Shown: positions 1 through 10,342, numbered from the stretch's first letter. The stretch is DNA of 64,000 bases from Microvirga sp. TS319 (GCF_041276405.1 NZ_JBGGGT010000002.1:3387001-3451000); one strand, 5' to 3'. Translations and numbers: made by a program. The notes: generated by a model not told the origin, from the letters alone.

Positions 1-989
1 CGCGTGATCGCCTCCTTGATGGCCGCCACCACGAAGCCGCGCACGAAGGCGGGGTCGCGAAAACGCACTTCGGTTTTGGCCGGATGCACATTCACGTCCA
101 CCGCGCGCGGATCGAGATCGATCATCATGGCGAGAACCGGATGGCGGTCGGAGGCCATCACGTCGGCATAGGCGCCCCGCACGGCGCCGAGCAGGAGCTT
201 GTCGCGCACGGGCCGCCCGTTCACGACGAAATGAACCGCGGTGGAGGTGCCGCGATGATAGGTCGGAAGGCTCGCGAAACCCGTGAGCCGCACGCCCTCG
301 CGCTCGACGCCGATCGTCATGGCGTTCTCGTTGAAGTCGGAGCCGAGAACGCGGGAAAGGCGGCGCAGGAACCCATGCTCGCCGGGTTCCTCCGGCGGAT
401 AGGTGAAGGACGTGATGTGCTCCCCGGACAGGGTGAAGCGCACGGTCGGATGCGCGATGGCGAGGCGCTTGACGATCTCCGCGACGGCCTGCGCCTCGGA
501 GCGGTCGCTCTTCAGGAACTTGAGGCGCGCGGGCGTGGCGGCGAACAGATCCGTCACCTCGACGCGCGTGCCCTTGGGGGCCGGCGCGGGCCGCACGGGA
601 TGCTTCACGCCGCCCTCGACCACGATCATGGAACCGGTCTCCGCCTCCTTCGTGCGCGTCGTGATGGATAAGCGGGCCACCGCGCCGATGGACGGCAGAG
701 CCTCGCCCCGGAAGCCCAGCGTGTTGATGGAAAACAGATCGCCGTCCGGCAGCTTGGAGGTGGCATGGCGCTCGACGGCGAGTTCGAGATCCCCCGGCGT
801 CATGCCCTGCCCGTCGTCGACGATGCGGATCAGGCGGCGGCCACCGGCCTCGACGGCGATCTCGATGGAGCCCGCGCCCGCATCGACGGCGTTCTCGACG
901 AGCTCCTTCACGGCGGCCGCAGGACGCTCGACAACCTCGCCCGCGGCGATGCGGTCGACGAGAATGGGATCGAGGCGGCGGACGAGCAT
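1..989 (-). CDS. mutL: DNA mismatch repair protein MutL, N-terminal part (cut by window start)
   Basis: MutL couples mismatch recognition by MutS to strand removal. About 329 residues are visible and the rest lies before base 1. The protein opens RRLDPILVDRIAAGEVVERP and continues with the GHKL ATPase motifs: the VKELVENAVDAGA helix with its catalytic Glu and Asn, DDGQGM, and GFRGEALPSI. A transducer domain ending VNVHPAKTEVRF follows. I chose the ATG at 989 because AAGGG lies five bases upstream; an in-frame GTG at 1001 is less likely. It is transcribed leftward like pgi, but 246 bp with a repeat separate them, so a shared transcript is uncertain. The family call is very secure. Confidence 0.96.
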   Translation of the reverse strand, partial: MLVRRLDPILVDRIAAGEVVERPAAAVKELVENAVDAGAGSIEIAVEAGGRRLIRIVDDGQGMTPGDLELAVERHATSKLPDGDLFSINTLGFRGEALPSIGAVARLSITTRTKEAETGSMIVVEGGVKHPVRPAPAPKGTRVEVTDLFAATPARLKFLKSDRSEAQAVAEIVKRLAIAHPTVRFTLSGEHITSFTYPPEEPGEHGFLRRLSRVLGSDFNENAMTIGVEREGVRLTGFASLPTYHRGTSTAVHFVVNGRPVRDKLLLGAVRGAYADVMASDRHPVLAMMIDLDPRAVDVNVHPAKTEVRFRDPAFVRGFVVAAIKEAIT

Positions 990-1146
990 GAGGCCCTTCA
1001 CGTTCGAGGGAATCGGAAAAGACAAAGATAGGGGGCGAGGATTTCCAACGCCAGCAGCCGCGACGTTATTCCCCTGACGATTGAACGGTTCGGACGCGCC
1101 ATCCTGTGCCGCCACGGCCGCCCCGCCCCTCGACATCGCCTCCCAT

Positions 1147-1230
1147 CGTCATGGCCGCATCCGGTGCGGCCATCCACGTCTTGGAGGTCATGCGGTCAGA
1201 AGCGTCGATGCCCGGCAAGGCCGGGCATGA
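1147..1230. repeat. Interspersed repeat family R3, copy 1
   Basis: This copy begins cgtcatggccg and ends with the hairpin atgcccggc-aag-gccgggcat. Related copies are at 17813 and 39924. Each carries a GGCC-rich palindrome at one end and a cccggg-type palindrome at the other. Lying just beyond the pgi stop, the terminal hairpin could also act as a transcription stop for pgi, though no U-run follows. Nothing else is seen in the mutL-pgi gap. Confidence 0.55.
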
Positions 1231-1235
1231 GGCCT

Positions 1236-2552
1236 TCACCCCTGCGCCAGGTACTGCTTGGCGAGGATCTTGCCCTCCTCCACCGCCGGCTGGTCGAACG
1301 GATCGACGCCAAGCGCATAGCCGGTGAGGATCGTCTCCAGCATGGAATGCATCAGCAGTTCGCCCACGGTGCGCTCGTCGAGCTTCTCGATGTGGATGCG
1401 CCGTGTCGGGCGGCCGTTCCGGGCGAGCGTATCGGCGGTTGCGCGGCCCTGGGCGGCCACCAGATCGCCGATGCGTTTGCCCCCGAAGCCCGCCTCTCCG
1501 GCGCGCTTGGCGAGCTTCTCGTCCATGAGCGGGCCCTTGCCGGCCACGTCCGTGGTCATGATGGTGAAGAGCTTGTCGTTGGGACCGGCGAGATAGAGCT
1601 GGAGCTGGCTGTGCTGATCCACCGGACCGATGGCGGCCACCGGCTGCGTGCCGTTGCCGTCCTTGCCGATGCTCTCGGCCCAGAGCTGCACCCACCAGCG
1701 GGTGAAGCGCTCCAGGCGATCCGCATAGGCCATGGTGACGGCGATGCCTTTGCCCTCTTGAGCGGCAGCCACGTTGAGCGCGGCGCCGAGGGCCGCCGGC
1801 GCATCCTTGGCGGCACTACCGTTGCGGAAGGGTTCATAGGCGTCGGCAGCGCCCTGGCGAATCGCCGCGATGTCGAGGCCGAGGACGGCTGCGGGCAGAA
1901 GGCCCACATTGGTGAGCACGGAATAGCGCCCGCCGATGCCCGTATGATGTTCCAGGAAACGCACGCCCTCCGGCTCAAGGAGGTCGCGCAGAGCGTTCCT
2001 GCCGCCGTCCTTTCGCGGCTCGGAGAGGCCCAGGATCACATCCTTGGGCATGGCCTTCAGGCCCGCCTTGTCGAGGGCGGACAGGACCGCGATGGTCTGC
2101 ATCAGGGTCTCGCCCGTGCCGCCCGACTTCGAGATCGCCACGAAGCGCGTCGACGACAAAGGCAGCTTGTGCAGCACGTGGTCGAAGGTGATTGGGTCGA
2201 GATTGTCGAGGAAGTGAACCCGCGGACTTTCCGTGAAACGCCCGGCTCCCGGCACCGCGTAGTCCTTCAGCTGAGCGAGGGTCTGCCCACCCAGGCTCGA
2301 ACCGCCGGTGCCGAGGAACACCACGTCCGTCGCGTCCAGGCGCAGCCGGGCGGCCGCCTCCTTGATGGAGGCGAGATCGTCCGTCGCGCGCGGCATATGG
2401 AGCAGGGGCAGGCGGCCCGACGCATCGTCCTCCGACAGCCGCTCCATGGCCTTGCCAACGGTCGCGAGGGCCGCCTCGAGCGCCCCCTGCGAAAGACCGC
2501 CCTCCCCGATGGTGGATGCCAGGGCGAGATCAATCGATTGCTGCAGGGCCAT
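1236..2552 (-). CDS. pgi: Glucose-6-phosphate isomerase
   Basis: This cytoplasmic enzyme interconverts glucose-6-phosphate and fructose-6-phosphate. At 438 residues it is about 100 shorter than the E. coli enzyme and belongs to the compact bacterial branch. Phosphate-binding motifs are visible: FLGTGGSSLGG near residue 80 and SKSGGTGETL near 145. The catalytic region around FLEHHTGIGGRYSVLT and the C-terminal GVDPFDQPAVEEGK, with the conserved Lys, are present. It starts at ATG 2552. It is flanked by mutL downstream and the M16 peptidases upstream, with no pathway link to either. Nothing is missing from the active-site motifs I can see. Confidence 0.95.
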   Translation of the reverse strand: MALQQSIDLALASTIGEGGLSQGALEAALATVGKAMERLSEDDASGRLPLLHMPRATDDLASIKEAAARLRLDATDVVFLGTGGSSLGGQTLAQLKDYAVPGAGRFTESPRVHFLDNLDPITFDHVLHKLPLSSTRFVAISKSGGTGETLMQTIAVLSALDKAGLKAMPKDVILGLSEPRKDGGRNALRDLLEPEGVRFLEHHTGIGGRYSVLTNVGLLPAAVLGLDIAAIRQGAADAYEPFRNGSAAKDAPAALGAALNVAAAQEGKGIAVTMAYADRLERFTRWWVQLWAESIGKDGNGTQPVAAIGPVDQHSQLQLYLAGPNDKLFTIMTTDVAGKGPLMDEKLAKRAGEAGFGGKRIGDLVAAQGRATADTLARNGRPTRRIHIEKLDERTVGELLMHSMLETILTGYALGVDPFDQPAVEEGKILAKQYLAQG

Positions 2553-2766
2553 GCGGGTACTCTCCGACTCGTTTCATAGGAAAGCGAAACTTTAGGGCCG
2601 GACAGGGTGGTCGGCTAGAGGCTTGTCCCCTCGGACGGCAAAAGCGGGCGCTCGCTCGATCCGTCCGGGCTCCATGGAGGGAGAGCCCGACGTATTCATT
2701 TGCAGTATAACATTTCGCCTACGCCAAGGTCCACGGCACACTCAGAAAGAGAGCCGATGGCCCGCT

Positions 2767-2807
2767 AGAGCATCGGACGTGAGTTCGACGTCGCGTCCGA
2801 CGCTGTA
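2767..2807. repeat. Interspersed repeat family R2, copy 1
   Basis: A 41-bp imperfect palindrome runs from agagcatcggacgtgag to cgtccgacgctgta, just past the stop of the M16 gene. A second copy with the same layout is at 56907. The outer arms (agcatcggac / gtccgacgct) resemble the ends of family R1, so R2 may be an internally deleted relative. The remaining pgi-M16 gap holds nothing else I recognise. Confidence 0.5.
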
Positions 2808-2819
2808 GGACAGGCAGGT

Positions 2820-4097
2820 CTAAAGCCCCGTCGGGCGTCCCGCGATGACGGTCAGCATCCTGCCGTCGCCGAAGATGCGGTCGGCCGCCTTGCGGATATC
2901 GGCCTGCGTGACCGCGGCCACTAATGGGTTGCGACGCCCGATATAGTCGATCCCGAGGTCCTCGAACGCGATCTGCGCGAGGGTATGGGCGATCTTCGTC
3001 GAGGTGTCGAAACCGAGAGCATAGGAGCCGATGAGGTAATCCTTCGCCTTCTGCAACTCCTCGTCGGAGGGACCTTCCTCCTTGAGACGCGCCATTTCGC
3101 TCCCGATCACATCGAGGCATTCCACCACGCGCTCGTTCTTGGTGGCGGTATAGCCCCAGGTCATGGTGGCGGCGCGATAACTGACGAGCGAGGTGCCGAC
3201 GCTGTAGGCGAGGCCGCGCTTCTCGCGCACCTCCTGGAAAAGGCGCGACGTGAAGGAACCGCCGCCGAAGATGTGGTTCAGCACGTAGGCGGGGATGAAT
3301 CCTGGATCGCGCCACGCGATGCCGGGCGTGCCGAACCGGATGACGGATTGCGGCACGTCGATGTCGACGAGGATGCGCGAGCCGACCTTCTGGAGGGATG
3401 CCGTCTCGATGACGGAGAGCGGCTTCGCCTCGGGCAGCGCACCGAAGACGTTGTCGAGCAGCGCCGAGAGATTGTCGGCCGAAATGGCGCCGACGACGGC
3501 GATCTTCACGCGGCCGCGCGCGATCATGGCGCGATGCATCGCCATGAGGTCGTCCCGCGTAATCGCCGCCACGCTCTCGGGCGTGCCCGAGGTGGGGCGC
3601 CCATAAGGATGGCCCGCAAAACCCTCCTCGAAGAAGCGGCGTGTCGCCATGACGCCCGGATCATTCTGCTGGTAGCGCAGGCCCGCGATGGTCTGAGCGC
3701 GCACGCGCTCGATGGCGTCCTGGTCGAAGCGCGGTTCGACGAGGGCGAGCCGCAAAAGCTCGAAGGCTTCGTCCGCATGCTTCACGAGCGTCTTCAGCGA
3801 GCCGCCGATCGCGTCGTTGCCCGCGTTGAAGGACAGCTCGATCGCACGCGCGGCGAGGCGCTCCTGAAAGGCGTCGGAATCGTACTCGCCCGCGCCCTCG
3901 TCGAGCAGGCGCGCCAGCATTTGCGCCACACCCGGCTTGTCGGCCGGATCATGCGCGGAGCCGCCTTCGAAAATGAAGGAGACGGCAATCAGCGGGACCA
4001 CGTCTGATTCGACGTGCCAGGCCTCGACGCCGGCCGCGGAGGTCAGGGCCTTCACGGTCGTGGGGGACGAGGACAGGGTTTCAATGGAAGCGGTCAT
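2820..4097 (-). CDS. M16 family peptidase-like protein, non-catalytic subunit
   Basis: This 425-residue protein has the two-domain M16 (insulinase/processing-peptidase) fold. Recognisable blocks include SFIFEGGSAHDPADKPGVA near the N-terminus and the C-terminal block NHIFGGGSFTSRLFQEVREK. The zinc motif HxxEH is absent: the expected place reads AQMLARLLDEGAG. It should therefore be the partner that shapes the chamber, as the alpha subunit does in mitochondrial processing peptidase. It follows the catalytic paralogue with a 26-bp gap on the same strand, so the two probably form a periplasmic or membrane-associated heterodimer. Substrate is unknown. The start is ATG 4097. Confidence 0.88.
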   Translation of the reverse strand: MTASIETLSSSPTTVKALTSAAGVEAWHVESDVVPLIAVSFIFEGGSAHDPADKPGVAQMLARLLDEGAGEYDSDAFQERLAARAIELSFNAGNDAIGGSLKTLVKHADEAFELLRLALVEPRFDQDAIERVRAQTIAGLRYQQNDPGVMATRRFFEEGFAGHPYGRPTSGTPESVAAITRDDLMAMHRAMIARGRVKIAVVGAISADNLSALLDNVFGALPEAKPLSVIETASLQKVGSRILVDIDVPQSVIRFGTPGIAWRDPGFIPAYVLNHIFGGGSFTSRLFQEVREKRGLAYSVGTSLVSYRAATMTWGYTATKNERVVECLDVIGSEMARLKEEGPSDEELQKAKDYLIGSYALGFDTSTKIAHTLAQIAFEDLGIDYIGRRNPLVAAVTQADIRKAADRIFGDGRMLTVIAGRPTGL

Positions 4098-4123
4098 CTT
4101 TCCCTCGAATCTCAGGCAGGCGG

Positions 4124-5455
4124 TCAGGATGCCGACTTCTGCAGATAGCCCGTCACGGAGCGGCGGGCGACGAGATAGCGCTCGGCGGCGGAAGCGAGAT
4201 CCTCCTTGAGCACGGTTTCGATTTCCACGGGCCAGCGGCGCACGTCCTCGATCGTCTCTCCGATGGCGAGAGCCGAACCGTAGATGCGTGCGAGCGATGA
4301 CTGGCTGTCAGTGGAATAGATCGTCTCGGCCACGAGACGGGTCTTGGCGCGCTCGATGGAATCGGAATCGAGCGCCTCGGCGGGAATGGTCTTCAGCACC
4401 GCGTCCACCGCCTCTTCGAGCGCGGACAGGGAGACGCCTTCGGCCGGAACCGCGTAGACGCAGAAGCGCGTGTCCTCCATGGCGGAGGACATGTACCACG
4501 CGCCGGCATTCACCGCGACGCCGCGCTCCATCACGAGCTTGCGGTAGAGATAGGATGTGGGGCCGCCGCCGATCACCTCGGCGAGAAGCTCGAGCGCATA
4601 GCAGTCGCGATGCGTCGCCGTGCGGCAGGACGGCACGAGGTACAGCCGCTGCAGCGTCGGCTGCTCGACCTTCGGATCGGCCACCGTGATATGGCGCGCC
4701 GCCACCGGCTCGGGCTCGCGCGGGCGCACGCGCACCGGGCGCTTGCCCTGCGGGCCGATACGGCCGTAGGTGGCATCCGCGAGACGACGGACCTCGTCGG
4801 CCGTGACGTCGCCAGCTACGACCAGAATGGCGTTCTCGGGCGTATAGAAGCGCTTGTAGTAATCAAGCGCATGCTCCCGGTTGAGCGTCTCGATCTCGTG
4901 CATCCAGCCGATGATCGGAATGCCGTAAGGGTGGTGCACGAAGAGTGAAGCGGCCATCGCCTCGGACAGCTGCGCGGACGGATCGGTCTCCACGCGCATG
5001 CGGCGCTCTTCCAGCACCACGTCGCGCTCGGGGCCGATCACTGATTCCTCGAGCAGCAGATTGGTCATGCGGTCCGATTCGAACTCCATCATGACCTTCA
5101 GGTTCTCGCGCGCGACGCGCTGGAAATACGCAGTGTAGTCGAACGACGTGAAGGCGTTCTCCTGGCCGCCGAGGCCGGACACCACTTTCGAGAACTCACC
5201 CGCCGGGTGTTTCTCCGTGCCCTTGAACATCAGGTGCTCAAGGAAATGCGCGATGCCCGATTGCCCGATCGGATCATCGGCCGAACCGTTGCGATACCAC
5301 ACCATATGCGTCGCGACGGGCGCGCGATGATCGGGAATCACCACGACATCGAGGCCGTTGTCCAGGGTGAAGGAGGACAGATTCGGGCCGCTGCCTTCCG
5401 TGCGCCCGAAGGACGAGGCGTCGGCTCTGAGGATGGGCTTGGAGGCAGTCTTCAT
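4124..5455 (-). CDS. M16 family zinc metallopeptidase, catalytic subunit
   Basis: This 443-residue pitrilysin-family peptidase carries the inverted zinc motif HFLEH at residues 70-74 (H70, E73, H74). Acidic residues in the block PERDVVLEERRMRVETDPS, about 75 residues later, supply the third ligand. The second domain carries the typical EVIGGGPTSYLYRKLV block. There is no obvious signal peptide at the N-terminus (MKTASKPILRADASSFG), so export is uncertain. It is the upstream gene of a pair with the HxxEH-less paralogue, a common arrangement in Rhizobiales. It probably degrades peptides rather than folded proteins; that is family-level knowledge. Confidence 0.93.
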   Translation of the reverse strand: MKTASKPILRADASSFGRTEGSGPNLSSFTLDNGLDVVVIPDHRAPVATHMVWYRNGSADDPIGQSGIAHFLEHLMFKGTEKHPAGEFSKVVSGLGGQENAFTSFDYTAYFQRVARENLKVMMEFESDRMTNLLLEESVIGPERDVVLEERRMRVETDPSAQLSEAMAASLFVHHPYGIPIIGWMHEIETLNREHALDYYKRFYTPENAILVVAGDVTADEVRRLADATYGRIGPQGKRPVRVRPREPEPVAARHITVADPKVEQPTLQRLYLVPSCRTATHRDCYALELLAEVIGGGPTSYLYRKLVMERGVAVNAGAWYMSSAMEDTRFCVYAVPAEGVSLSALEEAVDAVLKTIPAEALDSDSIERAKTRLVAETIYSTDSQSSLARIYGSALAIGETIEDVRRWPVEIETVLKEDLASAAERYLVARRSVTGYLQKSAS

Positions 5456-5615
5456 AATGGTTCAACCTTGGAAGCATCAAAACGTTTCGTAGGGTGATTC
5501 CTACGGGATAGTCTAATCGGGGACGCAAGCAAGCGAGGCAGGACACCTTTCGGTGCGACATGGTTTTGCGCCTGCGGACCTCAAGCAGGCTTGGCTTTGC
5601 GAGGTCCCTAGAACG

Positions 5616-5653
5616 TTTTCAGGCGAAGCGGGTGAAACCCGTTCGCCTGAAAA
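5616..5653. terminator. Long perfect hairpin between the M16 pair and the 212-aa gene
   Basis: The arms ttttcaggcgaa and ttcgcctgaaaa are 12-bp perfect complements. They enclose an inner cgggt-gaa-acccg hairpin, giving a cruciform-like structure 24 bases past the stop of the minus-strand gene. Short T runs lie at both ends, so it could stop transcription in either direction. It could equally be another interspersed palindrome. No second copy was noticed. Confidence 0.45.
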
Positions 5654-5677
5654 TGAAGGAAAAGATGCGGTGCGGTA

Positions 5678-6316
5678 CTACCTGCGCTGCTGCTGTTGCT
5701 GGATGAAAGCCTGCGCGCTGTCGGGGTCCCCCGTTGGCTTCGGATCGGCGGATGCCTTGAGAGGCGCACCGGGCGCGGCCTTCAGGAGATTGGCCGGCGG
5801 ATCGCTCAGATAACGGCGCTCCAGGCCGTCTCCTTGGAGCTCCGCCTTCTGGTTCGTTCCGAACGCGCGCAACTCGTCCGGCGTCATGCGGCTGTTTTCC
5901 TTGCCCCAGCCTCCGGAAGGCTGCGGAAGGGAGTCGCGGCTGTTGGGATTGCGGCCGGCGCGGATCTCTTCGATGGACAGCCGCTTGCCTTCGCTGAGCT
6001 TGTAGAGCTCGGATTCCGTGTAGGGCGTCTTGGCTTCCTTCGCGGCCTTGCGGCGGGCCGCCACGTCCGGGTCCTTCGGCCAGTTGGCGTTGGTGGCCTC
6101 GGCGCCGTGCGACGCCACCGGAGGCGGGAGATCCATCTTGGGCGGCAGCACCAGAGGCGCGCGCTCATTGTAGATGATAGGATCTTTCTCCTTGGGAATG
6201 ATGCCGATGCTGCCGAGCAGGCTCTTCACGGCCTCGCCCTCCTGCGCCAAAGCGGAGGATGCGGCCACCAGGAGCGCCAGCGCCCCCGCGAAGCCAAAAA
6301 TTCTCATTCCCTTCAT
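5678..6316 (-). CDS. Small exported protein of unknown function (DUF3035-like)
   Basis: This 212-residue protein has a clear signal peptide (MKGMRIFGFAGALALLVAASSALAQ). A Pro/Lys-rich, low-complexity mature part follows, with the blocks SIGIIPKEKDPIIYNERAP and GKRLSIEEIRAGRNPNSRD and a Gln-rich C-terminus. No catalytic motif is visible. The layout resembles DUF3035 exported proteins that sit beside lspA in several alphaproteobacteria, but I assign that from memory. It has no lipobox Cys, so it is probably periplasmic rather than a lipoprotein. It lies 87 bp downstream of lspA on the same strand and may share its transcript. Confidence 0.75.
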   Translation of the reverse strand: MKGMRIFGFAGALALLVAASSALAQEGEAVKSLLGSIGIIPKEKDPIIYNERAPLVLPPKMDLPPPVASHGAEATNANWPKDPDVAARRKAAKEAKTPYTESELYKLSEGKRLSIEEIRAGRNPNSRDSLPQPSGGWGKENSRMTPDELRAFGTNQKAELQGDGLERRYLSDPPANLLKAAPGAPLKASADPKPTGDPDSAQAFIQQQQQRR

Positions 6317-6403
6317 GGCACACCCACCATTGTGTCTCGTTATGTCTGGAACGCCTGATCGCTCTTTTGGGCGAACATATGGCAGCTTGACAGACAGACG
6401 GGG

Positions 6404-7009
6404 TTACCGGCCCCGTCGCCCTTCCAGAACGAAGGAGTCATAAAGCAATCCAATGACACCCGCAACGATGGCCGCATCGGCCACGTTGAAAACGTACCAG
6501 GACCAGTCCCCGACATGGAACTGGATGAAATCGAACACGGCTCCGTACCACAGCCGGTCGATGACGTTGCCGATCGCCCCGCCCACGATCAGCCCGAGGG
6601 ACGCCGCCAGGAGCTTCGCCCTGGTGCGTCGGATCCAGACGGACAAGCCGATGGCGGCCAGAATCGAGACGATGATCAGGACCCAGCGCCCGAGATCCCC
6701 GTCCTGCTGGAAGAGACCGTAGGAGATGCCGCGATTCCAGACCACGATCAGCTTGAGGAACGGGGTCAGCACGATGGGCTCGTTGATCGGCAGATCGAGA
6801 ACCCGATAGGCGTAGATCTTCGTGGCCTGATCGAGGATCAGGGTGATCAAGGCCAATGAAAATCCCAGGATCGGCGCCACTGAAAGCCCGTTCCGGGCCG
6901 TGCGGCCGCCGCCCCTGGAGACGCGGGGTTTGGCCGCCGCGCGGGAGCGCTGCGCCGCCGAGGAGGGAGCGCTCGAAGCCGGCGCCTGGGAGTTTTCGTC
7001 GTTGATCAT
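6404..7009 (-). CDS. lspA: Lipoprotein signal peptidase (signal peptidase II)
   Basis: LspA is the inner-membrane aspartic protease that cleaves prolipoproteins after diacylglyceryl transfer. Four membrane segments are visible, and both catalytic Asp motifs are intact (GAIGNVIDR and FNVADAAI). The 201-residue form used here has an extra Ser/Ala/Arg-rich cytoplasmic N-terminus of about 45 residues. The start at 7009 is chosen because its ATG overlaps the ileS stop in an ATGA, indicating translational coupling. An upstream in-frame start would extend nine residues into ileS and is less likely. The ileS-lspA pairing is common in proteobacteria. Confidence 0.95.
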   Translation of the reverse strand: MINDENSQAPASSAPSSAAQRSRAAAKPRVSRGGGRTARNGLSVAPILGFSLALITLILDQATKIYAYRVLDLPINEPIVLTPFLKLIVVWNRGISYGLFQQDGDLGRWVLIIVSILAAIGLSVWIRRTRAKLLAASLGLIVGGAIGNVIDRLWYGAVFDFIQFHVGDWSWYVFNVADAAIVAGVIGLLYDSFVLEGRRGR

Positions 7010-9954
7010 TCGGCAGCCGCCTTCAGCCGGTCCCACTCACGAAGGGCTTCCGCATCCCGTGGCGTCACGTCCGGGTAATCCGGATCGCTGCCCACCTCGG
7101 GCGTGACTTTCCAGGAGCGGGCGCATTTGCGGCCTTGGGCGAGTTCCGGCACCACGGCCACGCCCTTTACGTCCTCGAGCCGGAACGCCTCCGCGGGCCC
7201 CTCGCCCTGCACCACCTGGATGGCCGAGGTGATGCAGATCTCGGCCATGTCGAGTCCCTGCACGGCCTCGAAGAGGCCCTGGTCGGCGATGATCACGAGG
7301 GGAGCCGCCTCCAGGCTCGCGCCGATGCGCTTCTGCGCGCGCTCGATCTCCAGCGCGCCGGTGACGACGCGGCGCACGCGGCGCACCTTCGCCCAGCGCT
7401 CTGCCAGCGCGTCGTTGCGCCATTCGGGCTGCACCTGCGGGAACGTCTCCAGATGCACGGATTCCGCATTCGGGAAGCGCGCGAGCCACGCCTCCTCGGC
7501 CGTGAAGGCGAGGATCGGCGCGATCCAGGCCACCACGCAGCGGAAGGTCTGGTCGATCACGGTCAGCGCGCTCTTGCGCGCGACGCTCGAGATGGGATCG
7601 CAGTAGAGCGTGTCCTTGCGAACGTCGAAGTAGAACGCCGACAGGTCCGTGGTCATGAACGAGTTGAGGAGGGCCACGACGCGCTTGTAGTCGTAGTTCG
7701 CGTAGGCCTCGCGCATCTCGCCATCGAGCTCCACGAGACGATGCAGCACGAAGCGCTCCAGCTCCGGCATCGCGCCGAACGCGACCTTGTCCGCTTCGCG
7801 GAAATGGGCGAGCGAACCCAGCATCCAGCGGATCGTATTGCGCAGCTTGCGGTACGTTTCCGCCGTCGTCTTGATGATCTCGGGCCCGATGCGCTGGTCG
7901 TCCCAGTAATCGACCGAAGCCGTCCACAGGCGCAGGATGTCGGCGCCGTATTCCTTGATAATCGCCTGCGGGGCGACCGTGTTGCCCAGAGATTTGGACA
8001 TCTTGCGGCCCTGCTCGTCGAGCGTGAAGCCGTGCGTCACCACGATGTCGTAAGGCGCGCGGCCGCGCGTGCCGCAGCTCTCGAGCAGCGACGAGTGAAA
8101 CCAGCCGCGATGCTGATCCGACCCTTCGAGATACATGACGCGGTCGGGGCCCCCGTCGACCTTGCGACGAACCTGCAGGTCCGGGCGCTTCTCCAGCGCG
8201 AAGGCGTGCGTGCAGCCGGAATCGAACCACACGTCGAGAATGTCGTTCACCTTCTCGAATTCGTTCAGATCGTAGCCGCCCGCTTTCAGGAATCGCGAAC
8301 CGTCATCCGCATACCACGCATCCGCGCCTTCCTTCTCGAAGGCCTCGGCGATGGCCTCGTTCACACGCTCGTCCTTCAGGATCTCGTTGGTGCCCTTCTT
8401 TACGAAGACCGCGATCGGAACGCCCCAGGCGCGCTGGCGCGACACCACCCAGTCGGGACGGTTGGCGATCATGCCCGTGATGCGGTTCTCGCCCGATTCC
8501 GGCACCCATTGCACGCTCTCGATGCCGTTGAGCGCGCGCTGGCGAAGGGTATCGCCGTGAGCGTCGAGCGGCTTGTCCATCGAGATGAACCATTGCGGCG
8601 TATTGCGGAAGATGAGCGGACCCTTGGAGCGCCACGAATGCGGATACTGATGCTTCAGGCGGCCGCGCGCGATCAGCGCGCCGACTTCCACGAGTTTCCT
8701 GATCACCGCTTCGTTCGCGCCCGCGTCCTTGCCCTTGTCGTCGTAGATGCGCTCGCCGGCAAAGAACGGCACGTCGGGGAAATAGGACGAGTCGGGCGCT
8801 ACCGTGTGCGGCACCTCTTTCGTGCCGCAGGCGGCGAACACGTCGCGATGCTTCACATACGTGTTGTAGTCGTCCGCGCCGTGGCCCGGGGCGGTGTGCA
8901 CGAAGCCCGTGCCCGCATCGTCGGTGACGTAATCGGCTGGCAGCACCGGTACCGCGAAGTCCCAGTAGCCGTTTGCGCCCTCCAGGCCTCGGAACGGATG
9001 CGCGCAGCGCTCGATCATCACCGGCAGCACGTCCTTGATGCGCTCGTAGCCGGCGACGCGCGCGGCCTTGAACACGTCGGCCGCGAGCTTGTCGGCCACG
9101 ATCAGGCGGTCGCCGACCCGCGCCCAGTTGTCCTCGGCGGCTTCCGTCACCGTGTAGAGGCCGTAGGCGATGGTCTCGCCATAGGCGATGGCGCGGTTCG
9201 CCGGGATCGTCCAGGGCGTGGTGGTCCAGATCACGACCGATGCGCCCTCGAGATCGGCGTCGAGCGTATTGGTGACCTTGAACTTCACCCAGATCGTGGT
9301 CGAGGTCTTCTCGTGATATTCCACCTCGGCCTCGGCGAGAGCGGTCCTCTCGACCGAGGACCACATGACCGGCTTCGAGCCGCGATAGAGCTGGTCGCTC
9401 GTCGCGAACTTGATGATCTCGCGGGCGATCTGCGCTTCCGCGTCGTAGGACATGGTGAGGTAGGGATGCGCCCAGTCGCCGCCGACGCCGAGGCGCTTGA
9501 ACTCCTCGCGCTGGACATCGATCCACTTCTCCGCGAAGGCGCGGCATTCGCGGCGGAACTCGACGATCGGCACCTCGTCCTTGTTCTTGCCCTTGGCCCG
9601 GTATTCCTCCTCGATCTTCCACTCGATGGGAAGGCCGTGGCAGTCCCAGCCCGGCACATAGTTGGAGTCGAAGCCGAGCATTCCCTGCGAGCGGACGATC
9701 AGGTCCTTCAGGATCTTGTTGAGGGCGTGGCCGATATGGATGTTGCCGTTGGCATAGGGAGGCCCGTCGTGCAGCACGAAGCGCGTCCGGCCCTTCTGGA
9801 CCTCGCGCAGGCGCTCGTAGAGCTTCATCTCGTTCCAGCGCTCCAGGAGGATCGGCTCGCGCTGGGGCAGCCCTGCCCGCATCGGAAACTCGGTCTGAGG
9901 CAGGAAAAGGGTTTCGGAATAGTCGCGAGCGGCGCTCTCAGGTCTGTCGGTCAT
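7006..9954 (-). CDS. ileS: Isoleucine--tRNA ligase
   Basis: This class I aminoacyl-tRNA synthetase of 982 residues charges tRNA-Ile. HIGH is at residues 73-76 ([11 protein letters not shown]) and KMSKS near 650 ([10 protein letters not shown]). The CP1 editing domain with WTTTPWT lies between them. The C-terminus has a single Cys (RKCARSW) instead of the four-Cys zinc module of the E. coli enzyme; I recall this zinc-less tail as usual in alphaproteobacteria. I use ATG 9954, which begins [15 protein letters not shown]; an upstream start at 9996 would add 14 non-conserved residues. lspA is coupled downstream. Confidence 0.96.
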   Translation of the reverse strand: MTDRPESAARDYSETLFLPQTEFPMRAGLPQREPILLERWNEMKLYERLREVQKGRTRFVLHDGPPYANGNIHIGHALNKILKDLIVRSQGMLGFDSNYVPGWDCHGLPIEWKIEEEYRAKGKNKDEVPIVEFRRECRAFAEKWIDVQREEFKRLGVGGDWAHPYLTMSYDAEAQIAREIIKFATSDQLYRGSKPVMWSSVERTALAEAEVEYHEKTSTTIWVKFKVTNTLDADLEGASVVIWTTTPWTIPANRAIAYGETIAYGLYTVTEAAEDNWARVGDRLIVADKLAADVFKAARVAGYERIKDVLPVMIERCAHPFRGLEGANGYWDFAVPVLPADYVTDDAGTGFVHTAPGHGADDYNTYVKHRDVFAACGTKEVPHTVAPDSSYFPDVPFFAGERIYDDKGKDAGANEAVIRKLVEVGALIARGRLKHQYPHSWRSKGPLIFRNTPQWFISMDKPLDAHGDTLRQRALNGIESVQWVPESGENRITGMIANRPDWVVSRQRAWGVPIAVFVKKGTNEILKDERVNEAIAEAFEKEGADAWYADDGSRFLKAGGYDLNEFEKVNDILDVWFDSGCTHAFALEKRPDLQVRRKVDGGPDRVMYLEGSDQHRGWFHSSLLESCGTRGRAPYDIVVTHGFTLDEQGRKMSKSLGNTVAPQAIIKEYGADILRLWTASVDYWDDQRIGPEIIKTTAETYRKLRNTIRWMLGSLAHFREADKVAFGAMPELERFVLHRLVELDGEMREAYANYDYKRVVALLNSFMTTDLSAFYFDVRKDTLYCDPISSVARKSALTVIDQTFRCVVAWIAPILAFTAEEAWLARFPNAESVHLETFPQVQPEWRNDALAERWAKVRRVRRVVTGALEIERAQKRIGASLEAAPLVIIADQGLFEAVQGLDMAEICITSAIQVVQGEGPAEAFRLEDVKGVAVVPELAQGRKCARSWKVTPEVGSDPDYPDVTPRDAEALREWDRLKAAAE

Positions 9955-10192
9955 GACGGTCAATCGATCCAAGCGGCCCCTGATCCCGGGGCTCATTCAG
10001 GCTGTATGTGAGGCGAACGGCAAAGATCCCGGACCTTCGCGGATTACGCGAGGGCCGGGCCGATAATTCGCGAGGGCCGGACAAGGGCCGGGGCTTGAGC
10101 CTGAAAATCCATGGGCATGGGAGCCTTTTAGCAGCGCCGGGGAGGATAATAAAGCGTGGTGATTTGCGCCTGCGCTCCCTATCTTAGGGGCC

Positions 10193-10306
10193 AGAGCATC
10201 GGACACGGGAAGTGGAATCCACTTTTGGGATCAATCCGCTGCTCTCTCCTAGAAGAGCGCATCGTTGCGAGCGCAAAACCGGGTCCACTTTTCCGCACGA
10301 TGCGCT
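10193..10306. repeat. Interspersed repeat R1, copy A
   Basis: This R1 copy runs from agagcatcgg to cacgatgcgct, with one palindrome arm near aagtggaatccactttt and a second near aaaccgggtccacttttc. It lies in the 388-bp gap between ileS and msrB. The rest of that gap, near 10035-10090, holds short direct repeats of cgcgagggccgg and no convincing gene. Confidence 0.85.
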
Positions 10307-10342
10307 AGATCGACACCAAGCCCACCAGGTTAGGATTGACCC

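Noticed and set aside
7135..10011. 958-codon plus-strand open frame opposite ileS
   Set aside because: Antisense shadow of ileS; composition is His/Arg/Val-rich without any domain, typical of high-GC antisense frames.
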